Positions 21,426 to 32,479 of a stretch of 64,000 bases of DNA are shown piece by piece; positions within the stretch are counted from its first letter, which is position 1, and each line of letters begins with the position of its first letter. The notes under the pieces were generated by a model that ran no database searches, was not told the origin of the DNA, and was given only the letters and a program-made list of their open reading frames with translations. The position numbers and the translations under genes were made by a program. Source of the stretch: Dama dama (Eukaryota; Chordata; Mammalia; Artiodactyla; Cervidae); NCBI RefSeq assembly GCF_033118175.1, contig NC_083685.1, positions 127,344,501 through 127,408,500 on the forward strand, in the 5' to 3' direction.

Positions 21426-21555
21426 ACATGAACACCCTGAACACGTTTCCCATGGGAGCCTGAGGCTAAGAGCCAGCATGACACATTCAACCCATCACCA
21501 CCACCATCTTGTTAGTGACCAGATCTGAGAATTCACCTTGGTTTTCTTTCTCCTT

Positions 21556-21748
21556 TTCTTTTTTTTTTGGCTCTTTTTTTTTTGGCTGCTCTGGGTCTTC
21601 ACTGAGACGTGCTGGTCCTCTAGTTCCAGGGCTTGGACTTAGCTGCCCTGCAGCTTGTGGGGTCTTAGTACCCCCACCAGAGGTTGAACCCAAGTCCCGT
21701 GCATTGGAAGGTGGATTCTTGACCTCTGAGCCAGCTGGGAAACCTCAC
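21556..21748 (-). mobile_element. CHR-type SINE
   Basis: Reverse copy: T-rich tail, 'ggctgctctgggtcttcact', and tRNA-like head 'ttcttgacctctgagccag'. Diverged and internally shortened. Confidence 0.75.
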
Positions 21749-21749
21749 T

Positions 21750-22380
21750 CTCGTGGGGCGAGTGTTACATTACCCTCCCTGGGCTCTTGCGCAAGCCCCA
21801 GGGTAGTTCATGGAAGGACACGCCAAGTGATCGCAGGCCCCTCGGTACCATCGTCACTCCTAAGTTTGCACCCCACCTTCCACCACAAGACCCTGTGGCC
21901 TCTGTTGCCAAGAGGAGCTCCCAGCGGCTCTGATTCCCGTCCACCCTCTAGCTGCCAACCGTGGATCTGAGCGCCAGAGGCTGATGAAAAACTTCTCATT
22001 ATCTCGCTATCAGCGCCGAGCCAAGCTCTGAGTCACCCTGTCCTTTGCAGGATGAGAGAGGGAGAGACAAAATCTGTCTTTGAGGGGAACCTTAGAACAC
22101 AAAGGCAAAGATGAAACTGACAAATATGTCATTACCAGCTTGAAAAACAGCCAGCTTGCGATTGACCTGCTTTTAAAAGTTGGTGGGTGCGGGGGTGGCT
22201 TGCTGGTGATTTCATTGGAAAGGGAGGCAAGGCTGGCCGGCCCAGCTCCCCAAGAGCTGCCCGTCAGACTGACGTGATTCCCCCATCCCTGGATGGATGG
22301 CCCTTTGTGGAGGGTCTGCAGAACATCGTGACTGACCTCTGTCTCCCATCCCTGCTGTTATTGACTTTTCCTCTTTTCAG
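21750..22380. other. Unique sequence
   Basis: No repeat recognised. It ends in a long pyrimidine tract that forms the acceptor of the candidate exon at 22381. Confidence 0.4.
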
Positions 22381-22550
22381 GCTACAAGTGGCAGATGTTT
22401 GATACAGCTGTCGCTAAATGCAGGGTCCGGCCCGAACTCCTGATCTGGGAGCAAGAGTCGGGTGACTTGCAGCCCCGTCACTTGGTCCAGCCCCAGTGGT
22501 CCCCGCGCTGTCTCATTGCTGATGGGCGACTACGCTCTTCTTATTCATGA
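22381..22550 (+). other. Candidate 3' terminal exon, weak
   Basis: A strong acceptor ('cttttcctcttttcag', with a TTGAC branch-like site about 19 bases upstream) opens a frame of 55 codons from 22383, starting YKWQMFDTAV and ending at TGA 22548-22550. No donor follows. An AATAAA lies at 23078, about 530 bases on. No homology is recognised. Confidence 0.15.
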
Positions 22551-22663
22551 GGCAGACCCTGGGGCTACCCTTAGGGGAAAGCAAGTCATCCCAGGGGAAC
22601 CCCAAGGGCTGAAACTACAAGAGGAAGTCTGCCACCCTTGCTGATGACCCAGGGCCCAGTCCA

Positions 22664-22740
22664 CGGGGTGGGGGCGGGGGTCCACTTCAGTTATTGTTGT
22701 GGATGAACAAAGGGAGATTTGGGGCGGGGTGGGGGCGGTG
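22664..22740 (+). other. Two G-quadruplex-prone G-runs
   Basis: 22664-22680 has runs of 4, 5 and 5 G with single-base loops. 22721-22737 has runs of 4, 4, 5 and 2 G. Both lie on the plus strand, 40 bases apart. Confidence 0.6.
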
Positions 22741-23744
22741 GTTAGAACATCATTCTAAACTGTAGAAATGCCCTTTGCCTTGGGCAAATGCAGAAGAGCT
22801 ATACCGTCATTTCCAACACTGCTTCGCTACTCTGGAGGTCCAGGGCTCGCAAACCAAGGGGGACGGCAAGGCACACATCTCCCACCTCCCCAGATCAGCA
22901 TCATGACGGCCCCTCACTCGGCCACGTGGGGCATCCTTGGACAGATACGTGACGAGGCTCAGAGACATACTTAAGGACAGAGGGGAAGGGGTCTCGGGGA
23001 AGAGTCCTGCGGTGGGGCCCCCACTGGACTTTAAACTTCAGAGCATATGGTGAAGCTGTTGGATCTGAAAGAAATGAAATAAACCATCATCAGGGGAGAT
23101 CGGAGAGGACGAGGCAAACACAGGCAGTGGAAGCAGCTGACAATCACGTCTGCCAGGTTGTTGCAGGCGGGGGGCCCGGGAGCGGGCTCTGGTCTAACGC
23201 TCAGAAATGGATTGTCCGAGGAGACACGCTTTGTGCTAACAAATCGAGGGCCTCTATCGGGAGGGGCGCCCAGGGGGAGGGCAGTGGGTGAGGGAACTGG
23301 GAGGACGGCTCTGCCTCGTGGCCCGCAGTCCAACGGTGATGGGGTTAGATTCCGGGTTGTCTCTGCCAGTCATTCTGACTCAGGGTCGTTCCTGGTAGCT
23401 TGAGCATCGCTCGGTAGTTGGGTTCTGCCAGAAGGGTTCTGGGAGGTTGGTAGAACATGTGGACTGGGACCTCCTCTCTCCCTTTGACCTTGCCCAAATT
23501 CTTCCGGTTGGTGGTAACTGGTTAGTTCCGCGTTCCTGACCAGGACCTCCTGCTGTGAGATAGCTCATGCAGGTGGTTTATTTTGATGCTTGGAGAGGGT
23601 GGGCAGTTTCGGTCAGTGGTTCCCCTAACAAGGTGATCTGAGCTCCTGGGAGGCAGCCTTTGAGAATAGGGCTGGGTGTGACCAGGTGAGCTGGGGCTGC
23701 CTCGGTGCACTGGGTACTGCCCACCAGCTTCCTGATCTAGGAAG
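22741..23744. other. Unique sequence
   Basis: No repeats or exon layout recognised. Confidence 0.4.
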
Positions 23745-23880
23745 TTCCACGAAGCCTCAATTCAGAAATCGCTCCTTCCATGCAGTCCTCCCTGATTCTT
23801 CCAAATCAGGCTGGCTGATTCCTTCTTAGAGGGTGGCTTCCTTGGCTAGAACATTCGTGTTTCAGGGCACCTGCAGTTCT
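23745..23880 (+). repeat. Possible L2 3' fragment
   Basis: 'gcagtcctccctgattcttc' followed by 'caaatcaggctg' is like the 'ccttccctgattccccaaatc' part of L2. Weak. Confidence 0.4.
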
Positions 23881-24024
23881 AAGCAGATGCCTGGCAGGGA
23901 TGGCGTGAGCAGTCAGTAAGTCCTGTGAGTTGAATAAGTAAGACACACAGAAGAGTGAATTTCCTTTTATTAAAATACAGCGATGTGATGGGGAGACGGG
24001 TTTGAGACTAGCTTGTTCTGGACT

Positions 24025-24232
24025 GTGCGTAGTTGCTCAGCTGTGTCCGACTCTTCGTGACCCCACGGACTGCAGCCCGCCAGGTTCCTCTGTCCATGGG
24101 ATTCTCCAGGCAAGAATACTGGAGTGAGTTGCCTTGCCCTCCTTCAAGGGGTCTCCCCAACCCAGGGATCGAACCCACATCTCCTGCATTGGCAGGTGGG
24201 TTCTTTACCACTAGCGCCACCTGGGAAGCCCC
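24025..24232 (-). mobile_element. Bov-tA SINE
   Basis: Full reverse copy from 'tgcgtagttgctcagctgtg' to 'agcgccacctgggaagcccc'. Confidence 0.92.
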
Positions 24233-24666
24233 AGCTTAGAAAGCTCTTAATTATCTTGAATTTTCCCAGGCAGTATTCACAAAGAAAAAAGTCCTACAAA
24301 ATACAGGTTCTGCAAGATGTTAACAGGTGTTATCTAATAAAAGGGTTCCGGTGTCAACTTCATTTGGGAAACAAAGTTCTACAGGTTTCTTCACTGCAGG
24401 GAATTCTTCAGGCCTTAGAGGTTCACGTGAAATCTGAATATTCAAGGTTTCCAGAACTCATTAGGTTGGACATATGAGACTGCTGTTTTATAGTCCCAGA
24501 AAAAACAACCGTTAAATAGCAGTGATTTCAGATGATTCAACGCAATATTTGACTATAGAACCCATTTCCGTGGTTACTGGAGCTCCGTGGGGCTCCATTC
24601 GGAAAACACTGGTGTGTAGGACCTTGGTTTTCCTTTTGGAGGAGGGAAGGAAGATGGGGCTGAAAA

Positions 24667-24790
24667 AGGAAATGGCAACCCACTCCAGTATTCTTGCCTG
24701 GAGACTCCCATGGACAAAGGAGCCTGGCGGGCTGCAGTGCATGGGGTCACAAAGAGCTAGACATGACTGAAGCGACTTAGCATGTAGGCA
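24667..24790 (+). mobile_element. BovA SINE (body only)
   Basis: Forward body from 'ggaaatggcaacccactcc' to 'gactgaagcgacttagcatg', followed by an ACGTACGCATGCACGC alternating tail. No tRNA-like head. Confidence 0.88.
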
Positions 24791-24791
24791 C

Positions 24792-25299
24792 GTACGCATG
24801 CACGCAAGAAGACGGGGAGGAGGCTGGAGGGTTCACAGGTGAGAATCTAAGTCACATGGAAAGCCTTTCGACGGTTACAACCTCTCCCTGGAGTTCCAGG
24901 TATGACTGTCTCCACCTCTACCGCACGGCAGCCATCGGCAAACCACAGTCTAGGGCAAGAACCTCTAGAAAAACCAAACGTTTATCTATCTGCTGGAGCA
25001 GGCCATAGGCCTACATCCTCAGTCCCAAACACGCAACAGTCCAGCTGGGCCCTGAAAGCCAGGGGAGCCACAGCAAGCAGGAATGAGCAGACACCACGGA
25101 GCCTGGAGCTTCCTCGGCCTGCTGGTTGTCTGTCTGCGGTGGAAGAAGAGAGCCGTGTTTGAGCAGGGGTGGAAGGAGGGGCTCTGGGGGCCTACGGGGA
25201 CAAGGGCAAGGCAGCGCCCACCGCTCCTTTGGGGGAACCCGGACACCAGCACACCCACGGCCTCCTGGCGCCTGTCGAGGGCCAGGCTTTCTAATCTGA
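24792..25299. other. Unique sequence
   Basis: No repeat recognised. Overlapping open frames of 86-115 codons on both strands are judged chance. Confidence 0.35.
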
Positions 25300-25565
25300 C
25301 GGTCAGCCTTGTGGGTGTCTTTCCATATGCCTGTTGGGCCACCTGTATGTCTTCCTCATAAAACATCTACTCAGGCCTTCTGCCCATTTTTCAATCAGGT
25401 TGTTTGGTTTTCGGACATTGACTTGGATGCCATTGATGTAGTTTGGGTGCTGACCCCTCATCGGTCGTACCGTTTGCAAATATCTCCTCCCGTTCAGTCG
25501 GTTGTCTTTTCCTTCTGTTGATGGTTTCCTCTGCTGTGTGAAAGCTTTCAAGTGTAATTGGCGAG
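25300..25565 (-). mobile_element. L1 fragment (distal ORF2/3'UTR region)
   Basis: Reverse L1 text: 'cttctgcccatttttcaatc', 'tttgcaaatatctcctccc', 'gttgatggtttcctctgctg', ending 'gctttcaagtgtaattgg'. A truncated internal piece. Confidence 0.7.
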
Positions 25566-26230
25566 GCACTTTCAAATCTCAGTCTTCCTTTTAGAACGGC
25601 TGACTGTCCTGCCTCCCCCACTGGGGTCACAACAACGTCATATTCCTCACCTCCATCCCCTACTCTCCAGGGGTAGCCCACGTCTGTCTTGCATCCCTGC
25701 CCATGAGAAACACAGGACTGCACATGTCAGGTCGGAGAGAAGGTTCTCCAGGAATGCAGGAGCTGGTGATGAAGCTGGTCAGGGGAGGATTTTCTGAGCG
25801 CCCGCCCATCTGTCTTGAGCATGTCTTGGATCAAATCTGACATTAATTAAAAGAAGGCCTCTGGGCTCAGAGCACCTTGCCGGCTGAGTTGAATATTTTA
25901 TTAATATCTGGCATTTACACCGGACTTTAAATTTGCCAAGTGTTTCGCGGTGATTTATGGGATCATCTTTGCCGATCCTCTGCGGGGTGCGAGCTTGTTC
26001 TGTCATCAGTCATCAATTTTCTCCAAGGCCATTCTCCATCCTCCTCTTGCTTGCTGCTTTTTTCACCCCTCTGCTTCTCTTGTTAGTTCTCGAGAGATGC
26101 TTCGTCCTGGTGGATTTGGTCCTAACCTTCCTTCCAGCTTCCTTGCCCATCTGTTTTTACCACAGTTAAAAGTAACAACTGGGAAAGGAAGGAAGGGAGG
26201 AAGGAAGGACTATAGTAGCTAATTAAGACT
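25566..26230. other. Mostly unique; old repeat at about 25895-25995
   Basis: The text around 25930-25995 ('tgccaagtgtttcgcggtga', 'gggatcatctttgccgatcc') resembles a common old mammalian repeat, family unassigned. A purine-rich GGAAGGAAGG run lies at about 26190. Confidence 0.4.
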
Positions 26231-26452
26231 GCTGTGTGCCCATTGACTCAGTCATTTCCGACTCTTTGCCGCCCCATGGACTTGAGCCCTCCAGGTTTCT
26301 CTGTCCCTGGAATTCTCCAGGAAAGAATCCCGGAGTGGGCTGCCACTTCTTACCCCGGGGATCTTCCCAACCCAGGGACCAAACGCGAGTCTCTTGCATC
26401 CCTTGCATTGGCAGGGGGGTTCTTTATCACTAGTACCACCTGGAAAGCCCTA
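26231..26452 (-). mobile_element. Bov-tA SINE
   Basis: Full reverse copy, moderately diverged, from 'cattgactcagtcatttccg' to 'ccacctggaaagcc'. Confidence 0.88.
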
Positions 26453-28015
26453 GAAAATGAACACCTAGAAGATGGAATGAATGCCAAAAAGGAGTCAAGA
26501 AAGAGTCCACTTGGCCTGGGGACCATCTTCTTCAAAGGGGAAGATTTAAAGCCTTAGGCTTGCTCTTCCTTCTCCTCACATAGCAACCTGATTACATAGA
26601 GAATGCTGTTAGTGCCCCAAAATGGTAAATTCACGTTTTATCTGGATTGAATTTTTGAATTGTCTTGAGAATAAATCATAAATGAAATATTATCTACAGA
26701 GCAATATCAAATGCCATAATTTTGATAAAGGCATGAGGTGGGAAGCATATGTTCTGCATTCCTCAGCATTTATAAGGGACACTCAACAGTAAGACTGATA
26801 AGGAAGAAACCATGGAGCTATCAGCAGACTCTCTAAGTCAACACTGTGATAAAACTTAAGAAACCAATATATTAATATGTTATTTAAAGTGATAGTGCTA
26901 CCCATCAGAGAATTGAAAGTCAGAATTGTTAAGAGATATATTGCCTCTTGGGAGTAAAACTAAGGATGGGGAATTGGAGGTAGGGAAATTTATTACTTTA
27001 GACTTTTTCTGAGCATTTTGGGTTTTTTTTCTTTTTCATGTGAAAGTATATCACCATGGTTAAAAAGTAGTAAACAGTGTAATTGAAAACAACCACTTTT
27101 TAATTTCAAAATAAGAGCATGAAATGAAGCCTCTTTTTGTGCCTAAAGTCTTAGAAAAAGTAAAACTGGAAGATGGGTTTAGGAAAAAAATCAAGGTGTT
27201 GAAAGGGTGTGGGGACATGTCAAACACAGGAAGGAAGGGCGGAGGTGCAGCTGGGCTTCAGGCTGCAGGGATAAATCAGACACAGACATAAACACTTCAG
27301 GGCCAGTTTTCTTGCTGTCTTCGTCCCCGTGACATTCTCTTCTCCTGTAGGTCAGCTTTGTTTACAAGATGTGGACTCGGGAGAACACAGCCCCTGACCT
27401 TTCTGCGCTGTGCGTGATGACCCAAGGCTGGGCGGGCAGGTTCACCCATCAGAGCCACAACCACGTGGGGCCCACCCAGAGGAGCCCCGAGGGCCCCCAC
27501 CCGGCACCTGGCAATCACAGAACTGGGCTGGGGGAGGCAGAGAGTGAATTTCCTCCTCTGTTAACCTCCCAGTGAGAAAACAAGGACCACCCCCCACTGC
27601 CCTCATGAGCCACATGCATTGTACTATAAACCATCTGCCTTCAGTGCCACCAATCATTACAGTGATCTGAGGCGTCAAAATCTTTCCTTTGTCTGGTTTT
27701 GGAAATGCTTTGGTGGGAGTCAGGTATGGGGAGGGATAAATGGGGTTATTCATCATCCTAAAAGAACTGCCAAAGTCTAATTTCATGCAGAAGTCCTCCA
27801 AGGGACTTAAAAAAAAAAGTCTCCTCCCAATTTCTTAGAGGAGTCATAAACCATGACTACACCCCTGCACCTCCAGAGGTGTCCCCCACAAGGAGTTAGT
27901 TGTACCCTGACTCTGCCTGCGAGGCAGAGCACGGCCAGGTGCAGCGACCGCGATGAAGGTGTGCCTCCCGGGCAGCTGGCCCCAGCCTGCCCTTCCCTGC
28001 AGAAAGGCGGTTCGA
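26453..28015. other. Unique sequence, AT-rich in its first half
   Basis: 26560-27250 is the longest AT-rich unique part of the window, without recognised repeats. The second half is GC-richer. No exon layout was accepted. Confidence 0.4.
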
Positions 28016-28017
28016 AA

Positions 28018-28240
28018 GCATCAGTTGTTTGGTGCTCAGCCTTCTTCACGGTCCAGCTCTCACATCCGCACATGACTACTGGAAAAACCACAGCTTTGAC
28101 TCTGTGGACCTTTACTGGCAAAGCAATGTCTCTGCTTTTTAATACGCTGTCTAGGGTTGTCATAGCTTTTCTTCCAAGGAACAAACATCTTTTAATTTCA
28201 TGGCTACAGTCACTGTCCACAGTGAGTTTGGAGCCCAGGA
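28018..28240 (-). mobile_element. BovB LINE internal fragment
   Basis: Reverse BovB from 'gaaagcatcagttgtttggt' to 'cacagtgagtttggagccc', without the 3' tail. It encodes a short piece of the C-terminal region (contains CGCESWTVKKAEH on the minus strand). Confidence 0.85.
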
Positions 28241-28345
28241 AAATAAAATACGTTATTTGTATAACCAAATCATTTTGTTGTACAAGAGGAGTTAACAATG
28301 TTGCAAATCAACTATATTTCAATAAAAATAAATAAATTAGTAAAT
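28241..28345 (+). mobile_element. L1 3' terminus
   Basis: 'ttgtataaccaaatcatttt' through 'gcaaatcaactatatttcaa' and an A-rich tail with TAAA repeats: the last 90 bases of an artiodactyl L1. Confidence 0.7.
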
Positions 28346-29965
28346 AAATAAGAAAAAAAGCATTGGAGTTAAATCCACCTCTTCTGGAACACCTCTATTT
28401 TTCATCTTTCCCCAAACTTAACTTCATCCCGTATGAATTGCAGGGTTCACAGTCCACAGTAGAAAAGTGTGTTGAACTACTTTTTCTAAAAAAAAAAATA
28501 ATACTTTAAGTTGATAACTTCCATCCTTTATTGGACTTTTTCAAGACCCTACAGGAATTCCATGGCAATGGAATTCTGTGGCAATACCTGGCTGGACAGA
28601 CCAATACTTTGTTCAATAAATGTGTAATATTTCAGAGTTCCCATCTCCCTGGGTTTCCTTCCCACAGGCTAGGAAGGGGAATTCACATGTTGGGGGCCAG
28701 TCTCCCCCAAAACCTCCTCCAAGCTGTGGGATCTGCTTGGGCTCGAAGGCAGCAGGGCCGCCCTCTGGTGTGTGTAAGTCCTTGATGGCCGGGGAGGGGA
28801 CACCTACGTCGTGTGGTGAGCACTGCCCCCTCACCTGGCCTGATATCCATCTCCCAGCTTAGCGACAGTGACCAGGTGGGCGGAGGAGGGACCTAAGCTG
28901 AGCTTGCCCGGCCCCCTTGGCGGCTCCTGAGGCTGCCCCCGTGGTCCCGTCCAGCAGCTCATGCTCCAGGGTGGTTATTTGTCTGTTTTTCAGTGAGTGA
29001 CCTGGGCACGAATAACATTCAGACTTGCTCCTAAAGCAGAAGTAGTGGTAAAGCATCATTTGGCTAGAAGGGCCGTTGTCAGACCACCCCTCCCCTCTGC
29101 GCAGCCCTCCGTCTCTCCCCATCACAGTTGTCCCTGACCGGGGAGTAGCTGTGTGGCATGGCCGAAATACAGAAAAGGTGGAGAAATGATATGAGATAGG
29201 GGGGCTTACTTGTTCCCATCTCTGGAACAAGAGAAAAATGACTCACACTGCAGGCAGAGGGGTGCAGACCAGGGGGAGACCCAGGACTAGCTTGTTGAAG
29301 GGAGGTTGAGACTCTCTCTCCCTGGGTGGAGAGCTGGTCTCTGAAGGTGGTGGCTGCTCCCCGGTCAAGGAGGAACAGAAGGCCCCTGCACCCCCTCCCC
29401 GTGGAGGATGGGGAGAGACGGCGATTCAGGAGGGATGGGAGATGGTGAGAGGCAAAACCCACCCTCCCACCCCCACCCTGCAGAAGATCAAATGGGCAGA
29501 GCAGGTTTAGAGCTTGTTCTCAAGTTTGCCCTCGGGACTCTCTCTGCATCCTGGGGCCTTATAACCTCAGGTTTGGAAGCTTGTCTCGCTTCTCTCTGCA
29601 CTTGACTTAATGGCAGTAGCTGTGAAAAGAGGCCTGGCTTACTGATAATATTCCAGCCACTTTGGATTCTTGTCTTAATTATCTCCCTGATTTGCACTTT
29701 TGGTGGAAGCCCCGAGGTGTGAACACCAGTCGCATTTTTTTCTCTTCCCTGTTTCACCCAGCAGTTCTTTCTACCACCTGCTGGTCTTCAGAGTCTGCCT
29801 CCGTTCCCGTATTTACGCTCCTGTCGTGTGGGTCATTCGTCTTGGTTCCTCAATAATCTGTCAGGTACTCCTCCACCTTCAGAGACAGTCACATTCCCTT
29901 CCTCCGTTACCTCTTCTCTCCTTTATTCCAAATCAAGGGGGAAACTGAGTTGGCCACCACCTAAG
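28346..29965. other. Unique sequence
   Basis: No young repeat. A CTCF-like motif at 28760 is listed separately. No exon layout was accepted. Confidence 0.4.
28760..28771 (-). promoter_or_regulatory. CTCF-type core motif
   Basis: Minus strand ACACCAGAGGGC followed by GG matches the CTCF core at 11 of 12 positions (first base differs). Located in unique DNA. Confidence 0.4.
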
Positions 29966-30176
29966 GTGTGCGTGTGTGTGCTCAGTCGTGGCCGACTCTT
30001 TTTGACCCTTTTGACTCCAGGCTTCTCTGTCCATGGGAATTCTTCAGGCAAGAATACTGGAGTGGGTTGCCCTTTCCTTCTCCAGGGGAATCTTCCCAAC
30101 CCAGGGATCAAACCTGCGTCTCCTGTGTCTCCTGCGTTGCACGGGGACTCTTCACCGGCTGAGCCACCTAGGAGGC
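29966..30176 (-). mobile_element. Bov-tA SINE
   Basis: Full reverse copy from 'gtgtgtgctcagtcgtggcc' to 'gagccacctaggaggc'. It ends 28 bases before the first copy of the 45-bp duplicated sequence. Confidence 0.9.
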
Positions 30177-30203
30177 AACCGTGTGTGCATTTGGCGGCAG
30201 GGG

Positions 30204-30248
30204 TTGACACCTGGTGAAGAACGTTGCCCCGGAGACCCCACACTTACC
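30204..30248 (-). repeat. 45-bp duplicated sequence, copy A
   Basis: 43 of 45 bases match copy B at 31088-31132. On the minus strand it begins GGTAAGTGTGGGG, a near-ideal 5' splice-site sequence, directly beside the GC-box array. It is not part of any repeat family I recognise. Confidence 0.85.
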
Positions 30249-30254
30249 CACTGT

Positions 30255-30617
30255 GGGCGTGGCCAAGCTACAGGGCGGGGCAGAGGCTGTGGTATCCACT
30301 ATGGGCGGGGCCAAGATACGGGGCGGGGCCAAGCTACAGGGCGGGGCAGAGGCTGTGGTATCCACTATGGGCGGGGCCAAGATACGGGGCGGGGCCAAGC
30401 TACAGGGCGGGGCAGAGGCTGTGGTATCCACTATGGGCGGGGCCAAGATACGGGGCGGGGCCAAGCTACAGGGCGGGGCAGAGGCTGTGGTATCCACTAT
30501 GGGCGGGGCCAAGATACGGGGCGGGGCCAAGCTACAGGGCGGGGCAGAGGCTGTGGTATCCACTATGGGCGGGGCCAAGATACGGGGCGGGGCCAAGCTA
30601 CAGGGCGGGGCAGAGGC
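30255..30617. repeat. 66-bp GC-box minisatellite (5.5 copies)
   Basis: Unit starts at 30303, 30369, 30435, 30501 and 30567, with a 48-base partial unit before and a 51-base partial unit at the end. The four full units are identical. Each unit is built of two 18-base blocks plus one 30-base block, each starting GGGCGGGGC, so the array carries about 16 Sp1/KLF-type GC boxes plus one GGGCGTGGC variant. Identity between units suggests recent homogenisation and likely copy-number variation. Frames through it stay open because 66 is a multiple of three; this is not evidence of coding. Confidence 0.95.
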
Positions 30618-31087
30618 ATGATGCGCTCACTTTGCTCAGAACCTCCTTGGGATGCAGATACTCAGATGCCAGCCCGTGTTGCCCACACTTGGGAGAATAG
30701 CTGCAGCCCATCTCAGCCAACTGGGATGGTGAGGGGACTGGGGGACTGAGGGTCAAGCCTGGCTCTGCCCCTCGACGCCCCGTCACTGTGGAGGAACCCT
30801 TTCTCTACTGCGTTGGTTGGATAGCCTCTCCCCCTACCCCCAACCTCCAGAGCTGTTGGGAGGTTGTTGTAAGTCAAGTGCTAAAGAACTAGAAAGGGTT
30901 AGTTTGCTAATTAATGTAAGCCCTATTGTCAGGGCTGCACTCTCATTTACATTAAATGACTCATTCGAGCAGAATCTTTAACAAAGAGCCACCAGCTGCT
31001 GTTTATGGTTTAGGAAAGCAAGTTTTCTCAAAGGGAGGGATTGGCCCCTCTGGTGTCAGGGAACCCTGGCCAGTCTCTGCTTAGCTT
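30618..31087. other. Unique sequence with inverted repeat near 30910-30960
   Basis: TTAATGTAA (about 30911) and TTACATTAA (about 30947) form a 9-base inverted repeat. TGACTCAT (AP-1 consensus) follows at about 30957. No exon recognised. Confidence 0.45.
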
Positions 31088-31132
31088 TTGACACCTGGTG
31101 AAGAACGTGGCCCCGGAAACCCCACACTTACC
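31088..31132 (-). repeat. 45-bp duplicated sequence, copy B
   Basis: Two differences from copy A; it keeps the GGTAAGTGTGGGG donor-like start on the minus strand but has no GC-box array beside it. Confidence 0.85.
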
Positions 31133-32127
31133 GATGGGAGTGAGCTGTGGTCTGGGCTGTGTTGGTACAAGAAAAGATTGAGAACAGCAGACTTGTGGAC
31201 CCTGGGCTCCCCCAAGGTGGGAGATGGGCCAGATGGAGGCAGCTCAGATGTCCTCTACCTTTATCTTCTCAGGACCATGGACAGATCCCAAGATTCGAGG
31301 GCCACATTAGAGGCCACCTCCCCCTCGATCCCAGGGATGCCTGAAACCCTGAGACATATCCATCCTAGTCAGGCCTGAATTTCAGCCCCCAGGGATATAT
31401 GGAACCTCACCAAGGACGCTCATTCTTTTTGAAGTTTGTCATATGCATCAGGCTGTCCTAAAAGTGTTGAACTTTTATTATCCAAACTCCTCCCTGGAGT
31501 GACGGCTTCTGCTGTGTGCACCCTCGGAGGAAATCTCTGAAAGACAAAGAAAAGGTCAAGAAGCTGTCAAGAATGAGGAGCCTGGACCTCTGAATCAGAG
31601 CTCCCCCTTTTTTTCAAGCATTTTTAATTAACAAAAAGGATTAAGACAGTCAAATTCAAATGAACTCGGAGACTCAAAAACTTCAGTTTCTCAACATCAA
31701 CGCATAATAGAAAAATCCACTGACCTTTACAAATATAAGATTGGTTCTTTACATTGAGTTCCTTTATCTGCAAACAGAGTTGGCACGCCCATTTCAGAAA
31801 TGAACCTTCAAAGGATCTGCTTTTAACCTGGGTTGTGTCATGTCAAAACCCTGTTGTTCTGATTTCTTATGAAGAAGTGAAGAAACTGCCTGTTCTGAAC
31901 AGCGAGTGTAAGCGTGTTGAGTGACTATGAAGTATGCAGAAAGGACTGAAGGTTTGCCGGTGTGATGGAGTATGTGACTGGTTCCATGGTACCCCAGGCG
32001 TACGCCCACCACGTGGGTCAGACCATGCATCTCCCCCTGCCCTGGTGGATGGCAGCCACCAGGGTGAGCCAGCCCACAGCGGTCTGGTGGTTTGGCTTCT
32101 GAGCCAACTTCAATGCTGTGTGCATGT
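31133..32127. other. Unique sequence
   Basis: No repeat recognised. AT-rich at 31600-31760. Confidence 0.4.
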
Positions 32128-32337
32128 ATTGTTGTTGTTTAGTCGCTCCATCGTGTCTGACTGTGACCCCATGAACTGTAGCCCACCAGGCTCCTCTGCC
32201 CATGGGATTCTCCAGGCAAGAACACTGGAGTGGGTTGCCATTTCCTCTTCCAGAGGATCTTCCCGACCCAGGGATCGAACCCACATCCCCTGCATTGGCA
32301 GGCGGGTTCTTTACCACGGAGCCCCCTGGGAAGCCCG
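32128..32337 (-). mobile_element. Bov-tA SINE
   Basis: Full reverse copy with a TTG-repeat tail. TGCATGTATT on the left and ATGCATGTGTAAT on the right suggest the target site. Confidence 0.92.
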
Positions 32338-32402
32338 TATGCATGTGTAATATTACAGAAGAGTGATTCCTAACACCTCGTGCATCTTTATGTCTCTTTC
32401 AG

Positions 32403-32472
32403 AGGGTCTTGCGGTTGGAGTTGGATTTGGGGCCGTAGGAAAGACGGCATCGGCCACCTTCGAGAGCGCCAG
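32403..32472 (+). other. Candidate internal exon (70 nt), plus strand
   Basis: A consensus branch point CCTAAC (A at about 32373), a pyrimidine tract and TCTCTTTCAG lead into 32403. The exon ends GCCAG before the donor GTAAGC at 32473. Exactly one frame with coding-like content is open: it starts at 32405 and reads GLAVGVGFGAVGKTA then a short polar tail. The glycine-rich start resembles several mitochondrial and membrane proteins, but I cannot assign a gene. Five CpGs are retained in 70 bases, in contrast to the intron-like flanks. It could be a coding exon, a lncRNA exon or a decoy. Confidence 0.35.
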
Positions 32473-32479
32473 GTAAGCA

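Noticed and set aside
30255..30617. CRISPR-like regular repeat
   Set aside because: No unique spacers between repeats; it is a tandem minisatellite in a mammalian genome.
30033..30749. 238-codon plus-strand frame with 22-residue repeats, plus three other long frames
   Set aside because: The repeat unit is 66 bases, a multiple of three, and lacks stops in several frames on both strands; four overlapping open frames cannot all code, and the longest begins in a SINE.
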